Shown: positions 54,672 to 63,111 of the stretch, one piece after another
How positions within the stretch are numbered: position 1 is the first letter of the stretch
Layout of the letters: each line of letters begins with the position of its first letter
Assembly (NCBI RefSeq): GCF_030019515.1
Contig: NZ_JASEEQ010000003.1
Location: 1-64,000, forward strand
Length of the DNA: 64,000 nucleotides
Direction: 5' to 3'
Origin: Nocardioides sp.
GTDB taxonomy: Bacteria > Actinomycetota > Actinomycetes > Propionibacteriales > Nocardioidaceae
Notes under the pieces: generated by a model
What the model was told of the DNA's origin: nothing
Database searches by the model: none
Seen by the model: the letters and a program-made list of their open reading frames with translations, nothing else
Program-made: the position numbers and the translations under genes

Positions 54672-55804
54672 GGGTCGACGTACCTCCGTGTCATCCGGCC
54701 GCCGATCCTGCTCACGATCTCGTAGGAGATGGTGCCCGCCGCGTCGGCCCAGTCCTGGACGGTGGGCTCGCCCGCGCTGCCGGGCCCGAAGAGCACCACG
54801 CCGTGACCCGGCTCCAGCAGCTCGCCGCCCAGGTCGACCACGAACTGGTCCATGCACACCTGGCCGCGCACCGTGCGGCGCTTGCCGTCGACCAGCACCT
54901 GGGCGCGGTTGCCGGCGTGGCGCGGGATGCCGTCGCCGTACCCCACCGGCACCAGGCCGACGGAGGTCGGGGTCTCCGCGACCCAGGTGTGCCCGTAGGA
55001 GACGCCCGCGCCGGCGGGGAGCGGCTTGGTCATCACCAGGACGGCGCGCACCGTCATCGCCGGGAGCAGGCCGAGGCCGGCGTCGGCGAGGTGGCCGGGC
55101 GCGGGGTCGAGGCCGTACGACGCCAATCCGAACCGCACCAGGTCGAAGCGGGCCGAGGGCCGCAGCAGCCCGGCCGCGGAGTTCGCCAGGTGCCGCACCT
55201 CCGGGCGCAGGCCGGCGCGGTCGGCGACCTCGAGGGCGTGCCGGAAGGCCGTCTCCTGGGCATCGTTCGCGGGGTGGTCGGGCTCGTCGCTGCACGCGAA
55301 GTGGGACCAGATGCCGGTGACCCGCCAACGGCCGTCCTCCTCGCCCGCGCGGGCGGCGGCGACCAGGCCGGGCCACTGGTCGGCGGAGGCACCGCCGCGG
55401 GACAGGCCGGTGTCGACCTTGAGCTGGACCCGGGCGGGCCGCCCGACGGCCCGTGCGCCGGCGGCGATCTCGTCCAGCTCGGCGAGGCTGTAGGCGGTGA
55501 CGTCGACGTCCGCGGCGATCGCGGCGGCGTAGTCCTCCCCGGGCACGGTCAGCCAGGTGAGCACCCGGCCGGTGTCGCCGGCCGCGCGCAGGCCCGCGGC
55601 CTCGTCGAGGGTGGCCACCCCGAGCCAGTCCGAGCCCGCCTCGCGGGCGGCCCGCGCGGCCTCGACCATCCCGTGCCCGTAGCCGTCGGCCTTCACCACG
55701 GTCATCGACGCGACCCCGGTGATCTCGCGCAGTCGGCGGACGTTGCTCCGGATCGCCGCGAGATCGACGACGATCTCGGCGCGCGCGACCGGCTGGGGGC
55801 TCAT
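54668..55804 (-). CDS. alr: alanine racemase
   Basis: A 378-residue PLP enzyme that makes D-alanine for peptidoglycan. PLP-binding K38 is in TVVKADGYGHG, and the second active-site Tyr is in GVSYGHTWVAE, contributed by the other subunit. Its length and the C-terminal beta-domain (VCMDQFVVDLGG) are normal. The ATG is preceded by GAGAAT at seven bases, a -10-like element. It starts 16 bases after the nnr stop and overlaps the hydrolase gene. Confidence 0.97.
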   Translation of the reverse strand: MSPQPVARAEIVVDLAAIRSNVRRLREITGVASMTVVKADGYGHGMVEAARAAREAGSDWLGVATLDEAAGLRAAGDTGRVLTWLTVPGEDYAAAIAADVDVTAYSLAELDEIAAGARAVGRPARVQLKVDTGLSRGGASADQWPGLVAAARAGEEDGRWRVTGIWSHFACSDEPDHPANDAQETAFRHALEVADRAGLRPEVRHLANSAAGLLRPSARFDLVRFGLASYGLDPAPGHLADAGLGLLPAMTVRAVLVMTKPLPAGAGVSYGHTWVAETPTSVGLVPVGYGDGIPRHAGNRAQVLVDGKRRTVRGQVCMDQFVVDLGGELLEPGHGVVLFGPGSAGEPTVQDWADAAGTISYEIVSRIGGRMTRRYVDP

Positions 55805-55820
55805 GCCTGCGATTCTCCCA

Positions 55821-57200
55821 TCACCACCCGGGCAGGCTGCGGACGGCCGCCGGGAGCGCCCGGGCCACGTCGCCGGCGACCAGCGGCCCGCGGCGGGCGG
55901 CGAGCGTGGCGGCGGTCCCGTGCAGCCACGAGCCGACCGAGGCGGCGTCGTACGGCGTCAGGCCGGCGGCCAGCAGCGCGCCGACCAGGCCGCCGAGCAC
56001 GTCGCCGGCCCCGGCGCTCGCCAGCCAGGGGGTGCCGGTCGTCGTCGCCCGGACCCGTCCCCCGGGGCTCGCTACGAGCGTGTGGCGGCCCTTGAGCAGC
56101 ACCACGCAGTCGTACGCCGCGGCCGCGTGGCGGGCGTGTGCGAGCGGCCGGGCCTCGATCTCGGACCGCTCGGCCCCGAGCATCCGGGCCAGCTCCCCGG
56201 CGTGCGGGGTGAGCACCGCGGGCGCCGGGACCGCTCCGTCGACGTGTCCCAGGGCGTCGGCGTCGATCACGGTCGGCACGCCGTCGGCCAGGGCCGCGCG
56301 CAGCTCGTCGCCGGCGTGCTCGCCACCGCCGGAGCCGACCACCCAGGCCTGGACCTGCCCGGGACCCACGACCTCGGGGTGCGCCTGCCGGACCTGGTCG
56401 GCGACGGCCGCGTCCCCGACGTACCGCACCATCCCGCACAGGCCGCTGGACGCCCCGGCCACGCTGAGCAGGGCGGCTCCGGGGTACTGCGCCGACCCGG
56501 CCCGGACGCCGACGACCCCGCGCTGGTACTTCTGGACCTCCCCGTGCGGGCGCGGCAGCAGGGCCGCGACGTCCTCGGGCTGGAGCGACTCGACCGGCGC
56601 GTCCGGCAGGTCGAGCCCGATGTCGACCAGGTGCACCACGCCGCAGGCGGCCGCGGCGGGGTCGACGAGGTGGGCGACCTTGTGGGTGCCGAAGGTGACC
56701 GTCACCGTCGCCGTCACGTGCGGACCGTCGAGCTCGCCGGTGTCGACGCCGACGCCGGACGGCGTGTCGACGGCGACGATCGGTACGCCCGGGACCGTCG
56801 CGAGCGCGGCGACCGCGTCCGCCCGCAGCCCGCCGCGGCCGCCGATGCCGACGATCCCGTCCACGACGACGTCGGGCCGGTCCGGCCCGCCCGTGATCGT
56901 GTGCCCGCCGGCGGCGCGCAGTGCCGCGACCCCGCCGGGGTGCGCCCGCTCCGAGAGCAGCCACGCCTGCACCTGCACGCCGCGTCGGGCCAGCAGCGCC
57001 CCGGCGTACAGCGCGTCGCCGCCGTTATCCCCCGACCCGACCAGCAGCAGCGCCCGCCGGCCGTACGCCGAGCCCAGGAGGTCGAGCACCGCGTAGGCCA
57101 GCCCGGCCGCGGCGCGCTGCATCAGCGCCCCCTCGGGCAGCCGGGCCATCAGCCGCGCCTCCGCCGCCCGCACGTGCTCCACCGTGTGCGCGCTCCTCAT
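55821..57200 (-). CDS. nnr: bifunctional NAD(P)H-hydrate epimerase / ADP-dependent dehydratase
   Basis: A 459-residue metabolite-repair enzyme. The N-terminal YjeF_N epimerase domain (1-195) has VGSGDNGGDALYAGALLARRG and VDTPSGVGVDTGE. The C-terminal ribokinase-like dehydratase domain has LTPHAGELARML and the nucleotide-binding ASAGAGDVLGGLVG. It repairs damaged NADHX and NADPHX. The ATG is supported by TAGCGT six bases upstream. It lies between acpS and alr on the same strand. Confidence 0.95.
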   Translation of the reverse strand: MRSAHTVEHVRAAEARLMARLPEGALMQRAAAGLAYAVLDLLGSAYGRRALLLVGSGDNGGDALYAGALLARRGVQVQAWLLSERAHPGGVAALRAAGGHTITGGPDRPDVVVDGIVGIGGRGGLRADAVAALATVPGVPIVAVDTPSGVGVDTGELDGPHVTATVTVTFGTHKVAHLVDPAAAACGVVHLVDIGLDLPDAPVESLQPEDVAALLPRPHGEVQKYQRGVVGVRAGSAQYPGAALLSVAGASSGLCGMVRYVGDAAVADQVRQAHPEVVGPGQVQAWVVGSGGGEHAGDELRAALADGVPTVIDADALGHVDGAVPAPAVLTPHAGELARMLGAERSEIEARPLAHARHAAAAYDCVVLLKGRHTLVASPGGRVRATTTGTPWLASAGAGDVLGGLVGALLAAGLTPYDAASVGSWLHGTAATLAARRGPLVAGDVARALPAAVRSLPGW

Positions 57201-57206
57201 GGCCTC

Positions 57207-57212
57207 ACGCTA
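57207..57212 (-). promoter_or_regulatory. -10 element of a leaderless promoter (nnr)
   Basis: TAGCGT on the minus strand, six bases before the ATG at 57200. Confidence 0.6.
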
Positions 57213-57233
57213 TCCGGGTCCCGCTGGTGCGGG

Positions 57234-57584
57234 TCACGACTCGAGGACGACCACTGCGGAGGCGATGCCGGCGTCGTGGGAGAGCGAGACGTGCACGGAG
57301 CTGACCCCCAGGTCGTTGGCCCGGCGCAGGACCGAGCCGCGCATCTCGAGCACCGGGCGGCCGGACTCCTCCGAGCGGATCTCGGCGTCGTGCCAGGCCA
57401 TCCCCTCCGGGGCGCCGAGCGCCTTGGCCAGCGCCTCCTTGGCCGCGAACCGGGCCGCCAGCGAGGCCACCGGCCGCTCCGCCTCCGCCGGGGTGAAGAG
57501 CCGGTCGGCGAGGTTCGGGGTGCGCGAGAGCGAGACGCCGAATCGCTCGACGTCGACCACGTCGATCCCGACCCCGACGATCAC
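57234..57584 (-). CDS. acpS: holo-[acyl-carrier-protein] synthase
   Basis: A 116-residue phosphopantetheinyl transferase. The magnesium-binding Asp is D8 in [11 protein letters not shown] and the Glu is in [13 protein letters not shown]. It activates the acyl carrier protein of fatty acid synthesis with coenzyme A. The GTG lies 30 bases after the glmS stop. Its presence near coaA (CoA synthesis) is metabolically coherent. Confidence 0.95.
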   Translation of the reverse strand: MIVGVGIDVVDVERFGVSLSRTPNLADRLFTPAEAERPVASLAARFAAKEALAKALGAPEGMAWHDAEIRSEESGRPVLEMRGSVLRRANDLGVSSVHVSLSHDAGIASAVVVLES

Positions 57585-57614
57585 CGGGCGCTCACCGGGC
57601 GCTCACCGGGCCGG

Positions 57615-59459
57615 TCATTCGACCGTGACCGACTTGGCGAGGTTGCGCGGCTGGTCGACGTCGTGGCCGAGCACCGTGGCGAGCTCGCACGCGAACAGCT
57701 GGAGCGGCACCACCGCGACCAGCGGCTGCAGCAGCACCGGCACCCGGGGCAGCCGGACGACGACGTCGGCGTACGGCGTGATCGCGTCGTCGCCGTCCTC
57801 GACCAGGCAGATGGTGCGCGCCCCGCGGGCCCGCACCTCCTGGATCCCGCTGACCATCTTGTCGCGCAGCTGGTCGCGGCCGGCCGGCGGCACCACGCAC
57901 AGCACCGGCAGGCCGTCCTCGACGAGCGCGATCGGCCCGTGCTTGAGCTCGCCTGCGGCGAAGCCCTCCGCGTGCAGGTAGGCCAGCTCCTTGAGCTTGA
58001 GCGCCCCCTCGAGGGCGATCGGGTAGCCCGCGTGGCGGCCGAGGAACAGCACCGACCGGGTCCCGACGTGCTGGCGGGCCAGCTCGTAGACGGCGTCGGC
58101 GTCGTCCAGCACCCGCTGGACGTGGGCGGGCATCTCCTCGAGCTGGCGCATCACCTCGTCGATCTCGTCGCCGTACCGCGTGCCCTTGACCTGCGCCAGG
58201 TACAGCGCGAGCAGGTAGCACGCGACCAGCTGGGTCAAGAACCCCTTGGTCGAGGCGACGGCGATCTCCGGCCCGGCGTGCGTGTAGATCACGGCGTCCG
58301 ACTCGCGCGGGATCGTGGAGCCGTTGGTGTTGCAGATGGCGAGCACCTTCGACCGCTGGGTCCGCGCGTGCCGGATCGCCTGCAGCGTGTCCGCGGTCTC
58401 GCCGGACTGGCTGATCGCCACGACCAGCGTGGAGTAGTCGAGGATCGGGTCGCGGTAGCGGAACTCCGACGCCAGCTCGACCTCGACCGGGATCCGGCAC
58501 CAGTGCTCGATGGCGTACTTGGCGACCAGACCGGCGTAGAACGACGTGCCGCACGCGATGATGATGATCTTGTCGACGTCGCGCAGCTCCTGGTCCGAGA
58601 GCCGCATCTCGTCGAGCTGCAGGTGCCCCTCGGGAGTACGCCGACCCAGCAGCGAGTCGGCGACCGCGTGCGGCTGCTCGTAGATCTCCTTGCGCATGAA
58701 CCAGTCGTGGCCGTCCTTCTCGGCGGCCGACAGGTCCCAGTCGACGTGGTAGCGGCGGCCCTCGGCCGGCGTCCCGTCGAAGCCGGTCACCGAGACGCCC
58801 TCGCGGGTGATGGTGACCACCTGGTCCGGGCCGAGCTCCAGCGCCTCGCGGGTGTGCTCGATGAACGCCGCGACGTCGGAGCCCAAGAAGTTCTCGCCCT
58901 CGCCGAGGCCGACGACCAGCGGCGAGCTGCGCCGGGCGGCGACCACCCGCGACGGGTCCTGGGCGTCGACCGCGACCAGGGTGAACGCGCCCTCGAGCCG
59001 GCGTACGACGCGCTGCATCGCCTCGGTCAGGTCCGCGCCGCCGGTGACCTCCGCCTCCAGCAGGTGGGCGGCGACCTCGGTGTCGGTCTCCGAGAGCAGC
59101 CGGTGGCCGGCGGCCTCGAGCTCGGCCCGCAGCTCGGCGAAGTTCTCGATGATGCCGTTGTGGACCAGGGCGACCCGGCGCTCCTGCCCGGTGTGCGGGT
59201 GGGCGTTGACGTCGTTGGGGGCGCCGTGGGTGGCCCAGCGGGTGTGCCCGATGCCCATGGTGGCCGGCGGGAGCGGCGCGTCGACGATCGCCTTCTCCAG
59301 GTTCGCGAGCTTGCCGGCCCGTTTGTCGGTGGCCAGCGTGCCGTCCGCGACGAGCGCGATCCCGGCCGAGTCGTAGCCGCGGTACTCCAGCCTCCGGAGC
59401 CCCTCGACCACGACGTCCTGCGCCGCCTTCTGGCCCACGTAACCGACGATCCCGCACAC
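57615..59459 (-). CDS. glmS: glutamine-fructose-6-phosphate aminotransferase (isomerizing)
   Basis: A 614-residue enzyme for the first step of UDP-GlcNAc synthesis. The N-terminal class II glutaminase domain starts MCGIVGYVG, so Cys2 becomes the N-terminal nucleophile after Met removal; this fixes the GTG at 59459 as the start. EYRGYDSAG and the two SIS domains (ACGTSFYAG, then FLGRHAGYPIALEGALKLKE) and the C-terminal LAKSVTVE are all normal. It is divergent from coaA with 41 bases between starts. No glmS ribozyme is expected or seen. Confidence 0.97.
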   Translation of the reverse strand: MCGIVGYVGQKAAQDVVVEGLRRLEYRGYDSAGIALVADGTLATDKRAGKLANLEKAIVDAPLPPATMGIGHTRWATHGAPNDVNAHPHTGQERRVALVHNGIIENFAELRAELEAAGHRLLSETDTEVAAHLLEAEVTGGADLTEAMQRVVRRLEGAFTLVAVDAQDPSRVVAARRSSPLVVGLGEGENFLGSDVAAFIEHTREALELGPDQVVTITREGVSVTGFDGTPAEGRRYHVDWDLSAAEKDGHDWFMRKEIYEQPHAVADSLLGRRTPEGHLQLDEMRLSDQELRDVDKIIIIACGTSFYAGLVAKYAIEHWCRIPVEVELASEFRYRDPILDYSTLVVAISQSGETADTLQAIRHARTQRSKVLAICNTNGSTIPRESDAVIYTHAGPEIAVASTKGFLTQLVACYLLALYLAQVKGTRYGDEIDEVMRQLEEMPAHVQRVLDDADAVYELARQHVGTRSVLFLGRHAGYPIALEGALKLKELAYLHAEGFAAGELKHGPIALVEDGLPVLCVVPPAGRDQLRDKMVSGIQEVRARGARTICLVEDGDDAITPYADVVVRLPRVPVLLQPLVAVVPLQLFACELATVLGHDVDQPRNLAKSVTVE

Positions 59460-59500
59460 GGGTGTCACTGTAACGGCGCGACTTTGCAAGAATCGCCCCC

Positions 59501-60490
59501 ATGCTGTCCCAGGGGTCGTCCCACGGCGAGGTGCCACCCGTCGACGCCGGCCGGGAGTCCTCCCCCTACCTCGAGCTGGACCGCTCCGCGTGGGCGGCGC
59601 TCGCCAGCGAGGTCGCGAACCCGCTCAGTGCCGAGGAGATCCGCCGGCTGCGCGGGCTCGGCGACCAGCTCGACCTGGACGAGGTGCAGCAGATCTACCT
59701 GCCGGTCTCGCGGCTGCTCAGCCTGTACGTCGAGTCCGCGGGCCGGCTGTACCGCGCCCAGGAGGAGTTCCTGCACCAGGACCAGCCGCCGCGCACGCCG
59801 TTCGTGATCGGCCTCGCCGGCTCGGTGGCGGTCGGCAAGTCCACGACCGCACGCGTCCTGCAGCAGATGCTGGCCCACTGGCCGCAGCACCCCAACGTCG
59901 CGCTGGTCACCACCGACGGCTTCCTCTACCCCAACGCCGAGCTGGAGCGCCGCGGCCTGCTCGAGCGCAAGGGGTTCCCGGAGTCCTACGACCGGCGCGC
60001 CCTGCTGCGGTTCGTGGTCGACATCAAGTCCGGGAAGGACGAGGTGCTGGCGCCGACGTACTCCCACCTCGTCTACGACGTGCTGCCGGGCGAGAAGGTC
60101 GTGATCCGCCGTCCCGACATCGTCATCATCGAGGGTCTCAACGTGCTGCTGCCGGCCCGGGTGCGCGAGGACGGGCGCACCGGGCTGACCCTGAGCGACT
60201 TCTTCGACTTCAGCGTGTACGTCGACGCCAAGACCAGCACGATCCGCGACTGGTACGTCTCCCGCTTCCTGCGGCTGCGCGAGACCGCGTTCCAGGACAC
60301 CGGCTCGTACTTCGCCAAGTACGCCACCTTGTCGACCGAGGAGGCGGTCGCCGAGGCGGAGCGGATCTGGGACACGATCAACGGCCCCAACCTCACCCAG
60401 AACGTGCTCCCCACCCGTTCGCGCGCCACGCTGGTGCTGCGCAAGGACCGGGACCACTCGGTCCGCTACGTCCGCCTGCGCAAGCTCTGA
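59501..60490 (+). CDS. coaA: pantothenate kinase, type I
   Basis: A 329-residue kinase for the first step of coenzyme A synthesis. P-loop [15 protein letters not shown], then [24 protein letters not shown] and the C-terminal LRLRETAF. It is of full family length with a slightly extended N-terminus. The ATG follows AAGAAT by seven bases, a -10-like element at leaderless spacing. It is divergent from glmS. Confidence 0.96.
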   Translation: MLSQGSSHGEVPPVDAGRESSPYLELDRSAWAALASEVANPLSAEEIRRLRGLGDQLDLDEVQQIYLPVSRLLSLYVESAGRLYRAQEEFLHQDQPPRTPFVIGLAGSVAVGKSTTARVLQQMLAHWPQHPNVALVTTDGFLYPNAELERRGLLERKGFPESYDRRALLRFVVDIKSGKDEVLAPTYSHLVYDVLPGEKVVIRRPDIVIIEGLNVLLPARVREDGRTGLTLSDFFDFSVYVDAKTSTIRDWYVSRFLRLRETAFQDTGSYFAKYATLSTEEAVAEAERIWDTINGPNLTQNVLPTRSRATLVLRKDRDHSVRYVRLRKL

Positions 60491-60494
60491 CCGC

Positions 60495-61133
60495 TCACCC
60501 GGTCCGCAGGCTGGCCAGGACGGCGTCGACCTCCTCGCGGGCCAGCGTGCCCGGCTCGCCCCGGTCGCTGACGACGACGAGGCGGACGTCGCCCGCCTCG
60601 GCCATCGCGACCTCGACGGCCTGTGCGCCGCAGGGCCCGCGGTCCCCGAGGAACACCGAGGTCCGCGAGAGCCGGGCGGGGTTGCCGTCGGCCAGCCGGG
60701 TGCGCTCGTGGTCGACGCCCGCGGTCCAGGCGCCGCCCTCGGGTGCCAGGCCGGCGAGCCAGGAGCGCAGCGGCTGTCGGGTGAAGCCCGCGAACCCGCG
60801 GTTGGAGGCGTCGGGGCGCGCCGCGCAGTAGCCGGGCCGGAAGACCGCCGGCCCACGCACCACCGCCACCGGGTGCCCGGCGTCGTCCTCGTAGTAGATC
60901 CGCACGGCGCGGTCGCGCACCCGCCAGTCGCCCCCGGGCACCTCGAACGTCGCGCCGGTGCCCGGGTCCCGCACGACCAGGACCGCGGGATCCCGGGCCG
61001 CACCCGGCCCGGCCCCGGTCCCGGCCTCGGCATCGTCGTCGCCCGGCCACCGGAGTACGGCGAGCGCGGCCGTGCCCAGCACGGCGAGCGCGGCCACGAC
61101 GGCCAGCAGCTGCGCGATCCGGAGCCGGGTCAT
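60495..61133 (-). CDS. membrane-anchored hypothetical protein
   Basis: A 212-residue protein. The N-terminal hydrophobic helix LAVVAALAVLGTAALAVLRW is uncleaved-signal-like, so the rest is probably extracytoplasmic. The outer domain has beta-rich segments (ATFEVPGGDWRVRDRAVRIY) and cysteines in YCAARPD and PCGAQAV that may form a disulfide. I do not recognise the family. The 32-bp repeat array lies directly upstream. It converges with coaA with only four bases between stops. Confidence 0.7.
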   Translation of the reverse strand: MTRLRIAQLLAVVAALAVLGTAALAVLRWPGDDDAEAGTGAGPGAARDPAVLVVRDPGTGATFEVPGGDWRVRDRAVRIYYEDDAGHPVAVVRGPAVFRPGYCAARPDASNRGFAGFTRQPLRSWLAGLAPEGGAWTAGVDHERTRLADGNPARLSRTSVFLGDRGPCGAQAVEVAMAEAGDVRLVVVSDRGEPGTLAREEVDAVLASLRTG

Positions 61134-61186
61134 GGCTGCGGTCTACCCGCCGGGCACCCCGCCGACACCCACCGCCGGGACGCTGC

Positions 61187-61400
61187 CGAGTCGGCGCATC
61201 TTGCCCGCCCAGCAGGCTCGAGTCGGCGCATCCTGCCCGCCCAGCAGGCTCGAGTCGGCGCATCCTGCCCGCCACGTGAGCAAGACGCGCCGACTCGACG
61301 CCCCCACGTGAGCAAGACGCGCCGACTCGGCGCCTCCGCGTGGGCAAGACGCGCCGACTCGACGCCTCCACGTGGGCAAGACGCGCCGAGTCGGCGTCAG
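61187..61400. repeat. array of seven 32-bp units in two opposed orientations
   Basis: Three units of one orientation (61187, 61219 and 61251, the third cut after about 22 bases) are followed by four units of the opposite orientation (61273, 61305, 61337 and 61369), each exactly 32 bases. The shared core, read in the second orientation, is GGGCAAGAYGCGCCGACTCG. The two halves can pair into a long hairpin; at the junction CGAGTCGGCGC and GCGCCGACTCG pair perfectly. The last unit overlaps the permease stop codon. There are no spacers, so it is not CRISPR. Confidence 0.9.
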
Positions 61401-62194
61401 GCGACGTCGCGGCGCAGGGTGGTGAAGCGGCCGAGCAGGGCGAGGCCGCCGGCGTACGCGAGCAGGACCGCGAGCGCGGCCGGGCGCGACAGCAGCTCGC
61501 CGGACCCGCCCAGCTCGCCGAACAGGCTGGAGCCGATCAGCCCGTCCGCGGCCGCGCCGGGCAGGAACCGAGCGATCGCGTCGGTGCCGTCGAAGGCGCC
61601 GAGAGCGAGCCGGGCGATCGGCTCGACGAACTGCGTGAACGCCAGGATCACCACGATGGCGGCGACCTGGTTGGGTACCACGCTGCCGAACGCGACACCG
61701 ATCATCGCCCACAGCACGGTGACGACCACGCCGAGCGCCAGCACCGCCAGCACCGAGCGGTCGCCGAGGAACGCGCCGTCGCCCCAGCCGGCGAGCAGCG
61801 GCGCACTGGCGCCGACGACCGCGAGCGTGCCGACGACGCCGTAGACCAGACCGATCGGCACCGTGGCGAGCAGCTTGGCCACCAGCAGTACGCCGCGGCG
61901 TGGCTCGACGAGCAGGGTCTCGGTGATGGTCTGGTGCCGGAACTCGGTGGTGATCGCCAGGCTGCCGATGACCAGCGGGAACACGTAGCCGACGGCGTTG
62001 GTCAGCCCGTAGATCGCCCGCGCGGCGTCGACGCCCTCCAGGGTCACGGAGCCGCTCTCGTCCTCGGGCGCGAACACGAAGGACGCGGCCATCACGATGC
62101 CGATGAAGGCGAGGTAGCCGGCGAGCACGATCAGCAGCAGCCACCACATCCGGGTGCTGACCAGCTTGCGGTACTCCGCGACCAGCGCGGCCAT
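61397..62194 (-). CDS. ABC-2 type transporter permease
   Basis: A 265-residue integral membrane protein with six hydrophobic helices. The N-terminal LVAEYRKLVSTRMWWLLLIV and the loop ITTEFRHQTITETLLVEPRR are typical of ABC-2 permeases of drug/lipid exporters. The ATG at 62194 shares one base with the ATPase stop (TGATG). An alternative GTG is one codon earlier. The substrate is unknown. Confidence 0.9.
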   Translation of the reverse strand: MAALVAEYRKLVSTRMWWLLLIVLAGYLAFIGIVMAASFVFAPEDESGSVTLEGVDAARAIYGLTNAVGYVFPLVIGSLAITTEFRHQTITETLLVEPRRGVLLVAKLLATVPIGLVYGVVGTLAVVGASAPLLAGWGDGAFLGDRSVLAVLALGVVVTVLWAMIGVAFGSVVPNQVAAIVVILAFTQFVEPIARLALGAFDGTDAIARFLPGAAADGLIGSSLFGELGGSGELLSRPAALAVLLAYAGGLALLGRFTTLRRDVA

Positions 62195-63102
62195 CACGAC
62201 CCACCACCCCCGGTCAGGCGCAGGAAGACGTCCTCCAGGCCGACGCCCCGGCCGGCCAGCTGGTGCAGCTCGAGGCCCGCGGCGTACGCCGCCGCCCCGA
62301 CCTCGGCGGCCAGCACGCCGGTGACGACCAGGCCGGCACCGTCGGGCCGGGTCGACCAGCCCCGGGCGCGGCACAGGTCGGCCAGGGCCTGCTCGGCCGG
62401 GGACTGGACGTAGGTCTCGGGGGCGGCGAGCCCGGCCAGCTCGGTCAGCGAGGAGGCGTGCACGAGGCGGCCGGCGGCGATGATCACGACGTCGTCGACG
62501 GTGTGCTGCACCTCGGCGAGCACGTGGCTGGAGACGAGCACGGTGCGGCCCTGGGCGGCGAAGGCCCGCAGCAGGTGGCGCAACCACACGATGCCCTCGG
62601 GGTCCAGGCCGTTGGCGGGCTCGTCGAGGACGATCGCGGGCGGGTCGCCGAGCAGCGCGGTCGCGAGGGCGAGCCGCTGCCGCATCCCGAGCGAGTACCC
62701 GCCCACCTGCCGGTCCCCGGCATCGGCGAGCCCGACGAACTCGATCAGCTCGCGGCAGCGCGCCCGGTCGACGCCCGCCTGCGCCGCGTAGACGCCCAGG
62801 TGGCCGAGGCCGGTGCGGCCCGGGTGGAAGCCCGAGGACTCGATCGCGGCCCCGACGACGCGCGCCGGCGTCGGGTGCCCGGCGTACGGCCGGTCCCCGA
62901 CGAGCGCGCGGCCGACGCTCGGACGGGTCAGGCCGAGCAGCATCCGCAGCGTCGTGGTCTTCCCCGCGCCGTTCGGGCCCAGGAAGCCCGTGACCGCGCC
63001 GGGGCGGACGGTGAAGCTGAGGTCGTCGACGGCGCGGATCGGACCGAACGTCTTGCCCAGGCCCGCCACTGACAGCGTCGGGCCGGTCCCCGTGAACCCC
63101 AC
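62194..63102 (-). CDS. ABC transporter ATP-binding protein
   Basis: A 302-residue ATPase of the DrrA/CcmA-like class. Walker A is GPNGAGKTTT, the signature is YSLGMRQRLALA, Walker B is AIVLDEPANGLDPEG and the H-loop is SSHVLAEV. The C-terminal 80 residues form a regulatory extension. It partners with the permease directly downstream. The GTG is nine bases past the glmM stop, so the transporter is probably transcribed with glmM. Confidence 0.93.
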   Translation of the reverse strand: MGFTGTGPTLSVAGLGKTFGPIRAVDDLSFTVRPGAVTGFLGPNGAGKTTTLRMLLGLTRPSVGRALVGDRPYAGHPTPARVVGAAIESSGFHPGRTGLGHLGVYAAQAGVDRARCRELIEFVGLADAGDRQVGGYSLGMRQRLALATALLGDPPAIVLDEPANGLDPEGIVWLRHLLRAFAAQGRTVLVSSHVLAEVQHTVDDVVIIAAGRLVHASSLTELAGLAAPETYVQSPAEQALADLCRARGWSTRPDGAGLVVTGVLAAEVGAAAYAAGLELHQLAGRGVGLEDVFLRLTGGGGS

Positions 63103-63111
63103 GGGAGGACC

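Noticed and set aside
59460..59500. glmS ribozyme or riboswitch in the glmS leader
   Set aside because: Only 41 bases separate glmS and coaA, too short for the ribozyme, which is mainly found in Firmicutes.
61187..61400. CRISPR array
   Set aside because: The 32-bp units abut directly with no unique spacers, change orientation in the middle, and no cas genes are nearby.
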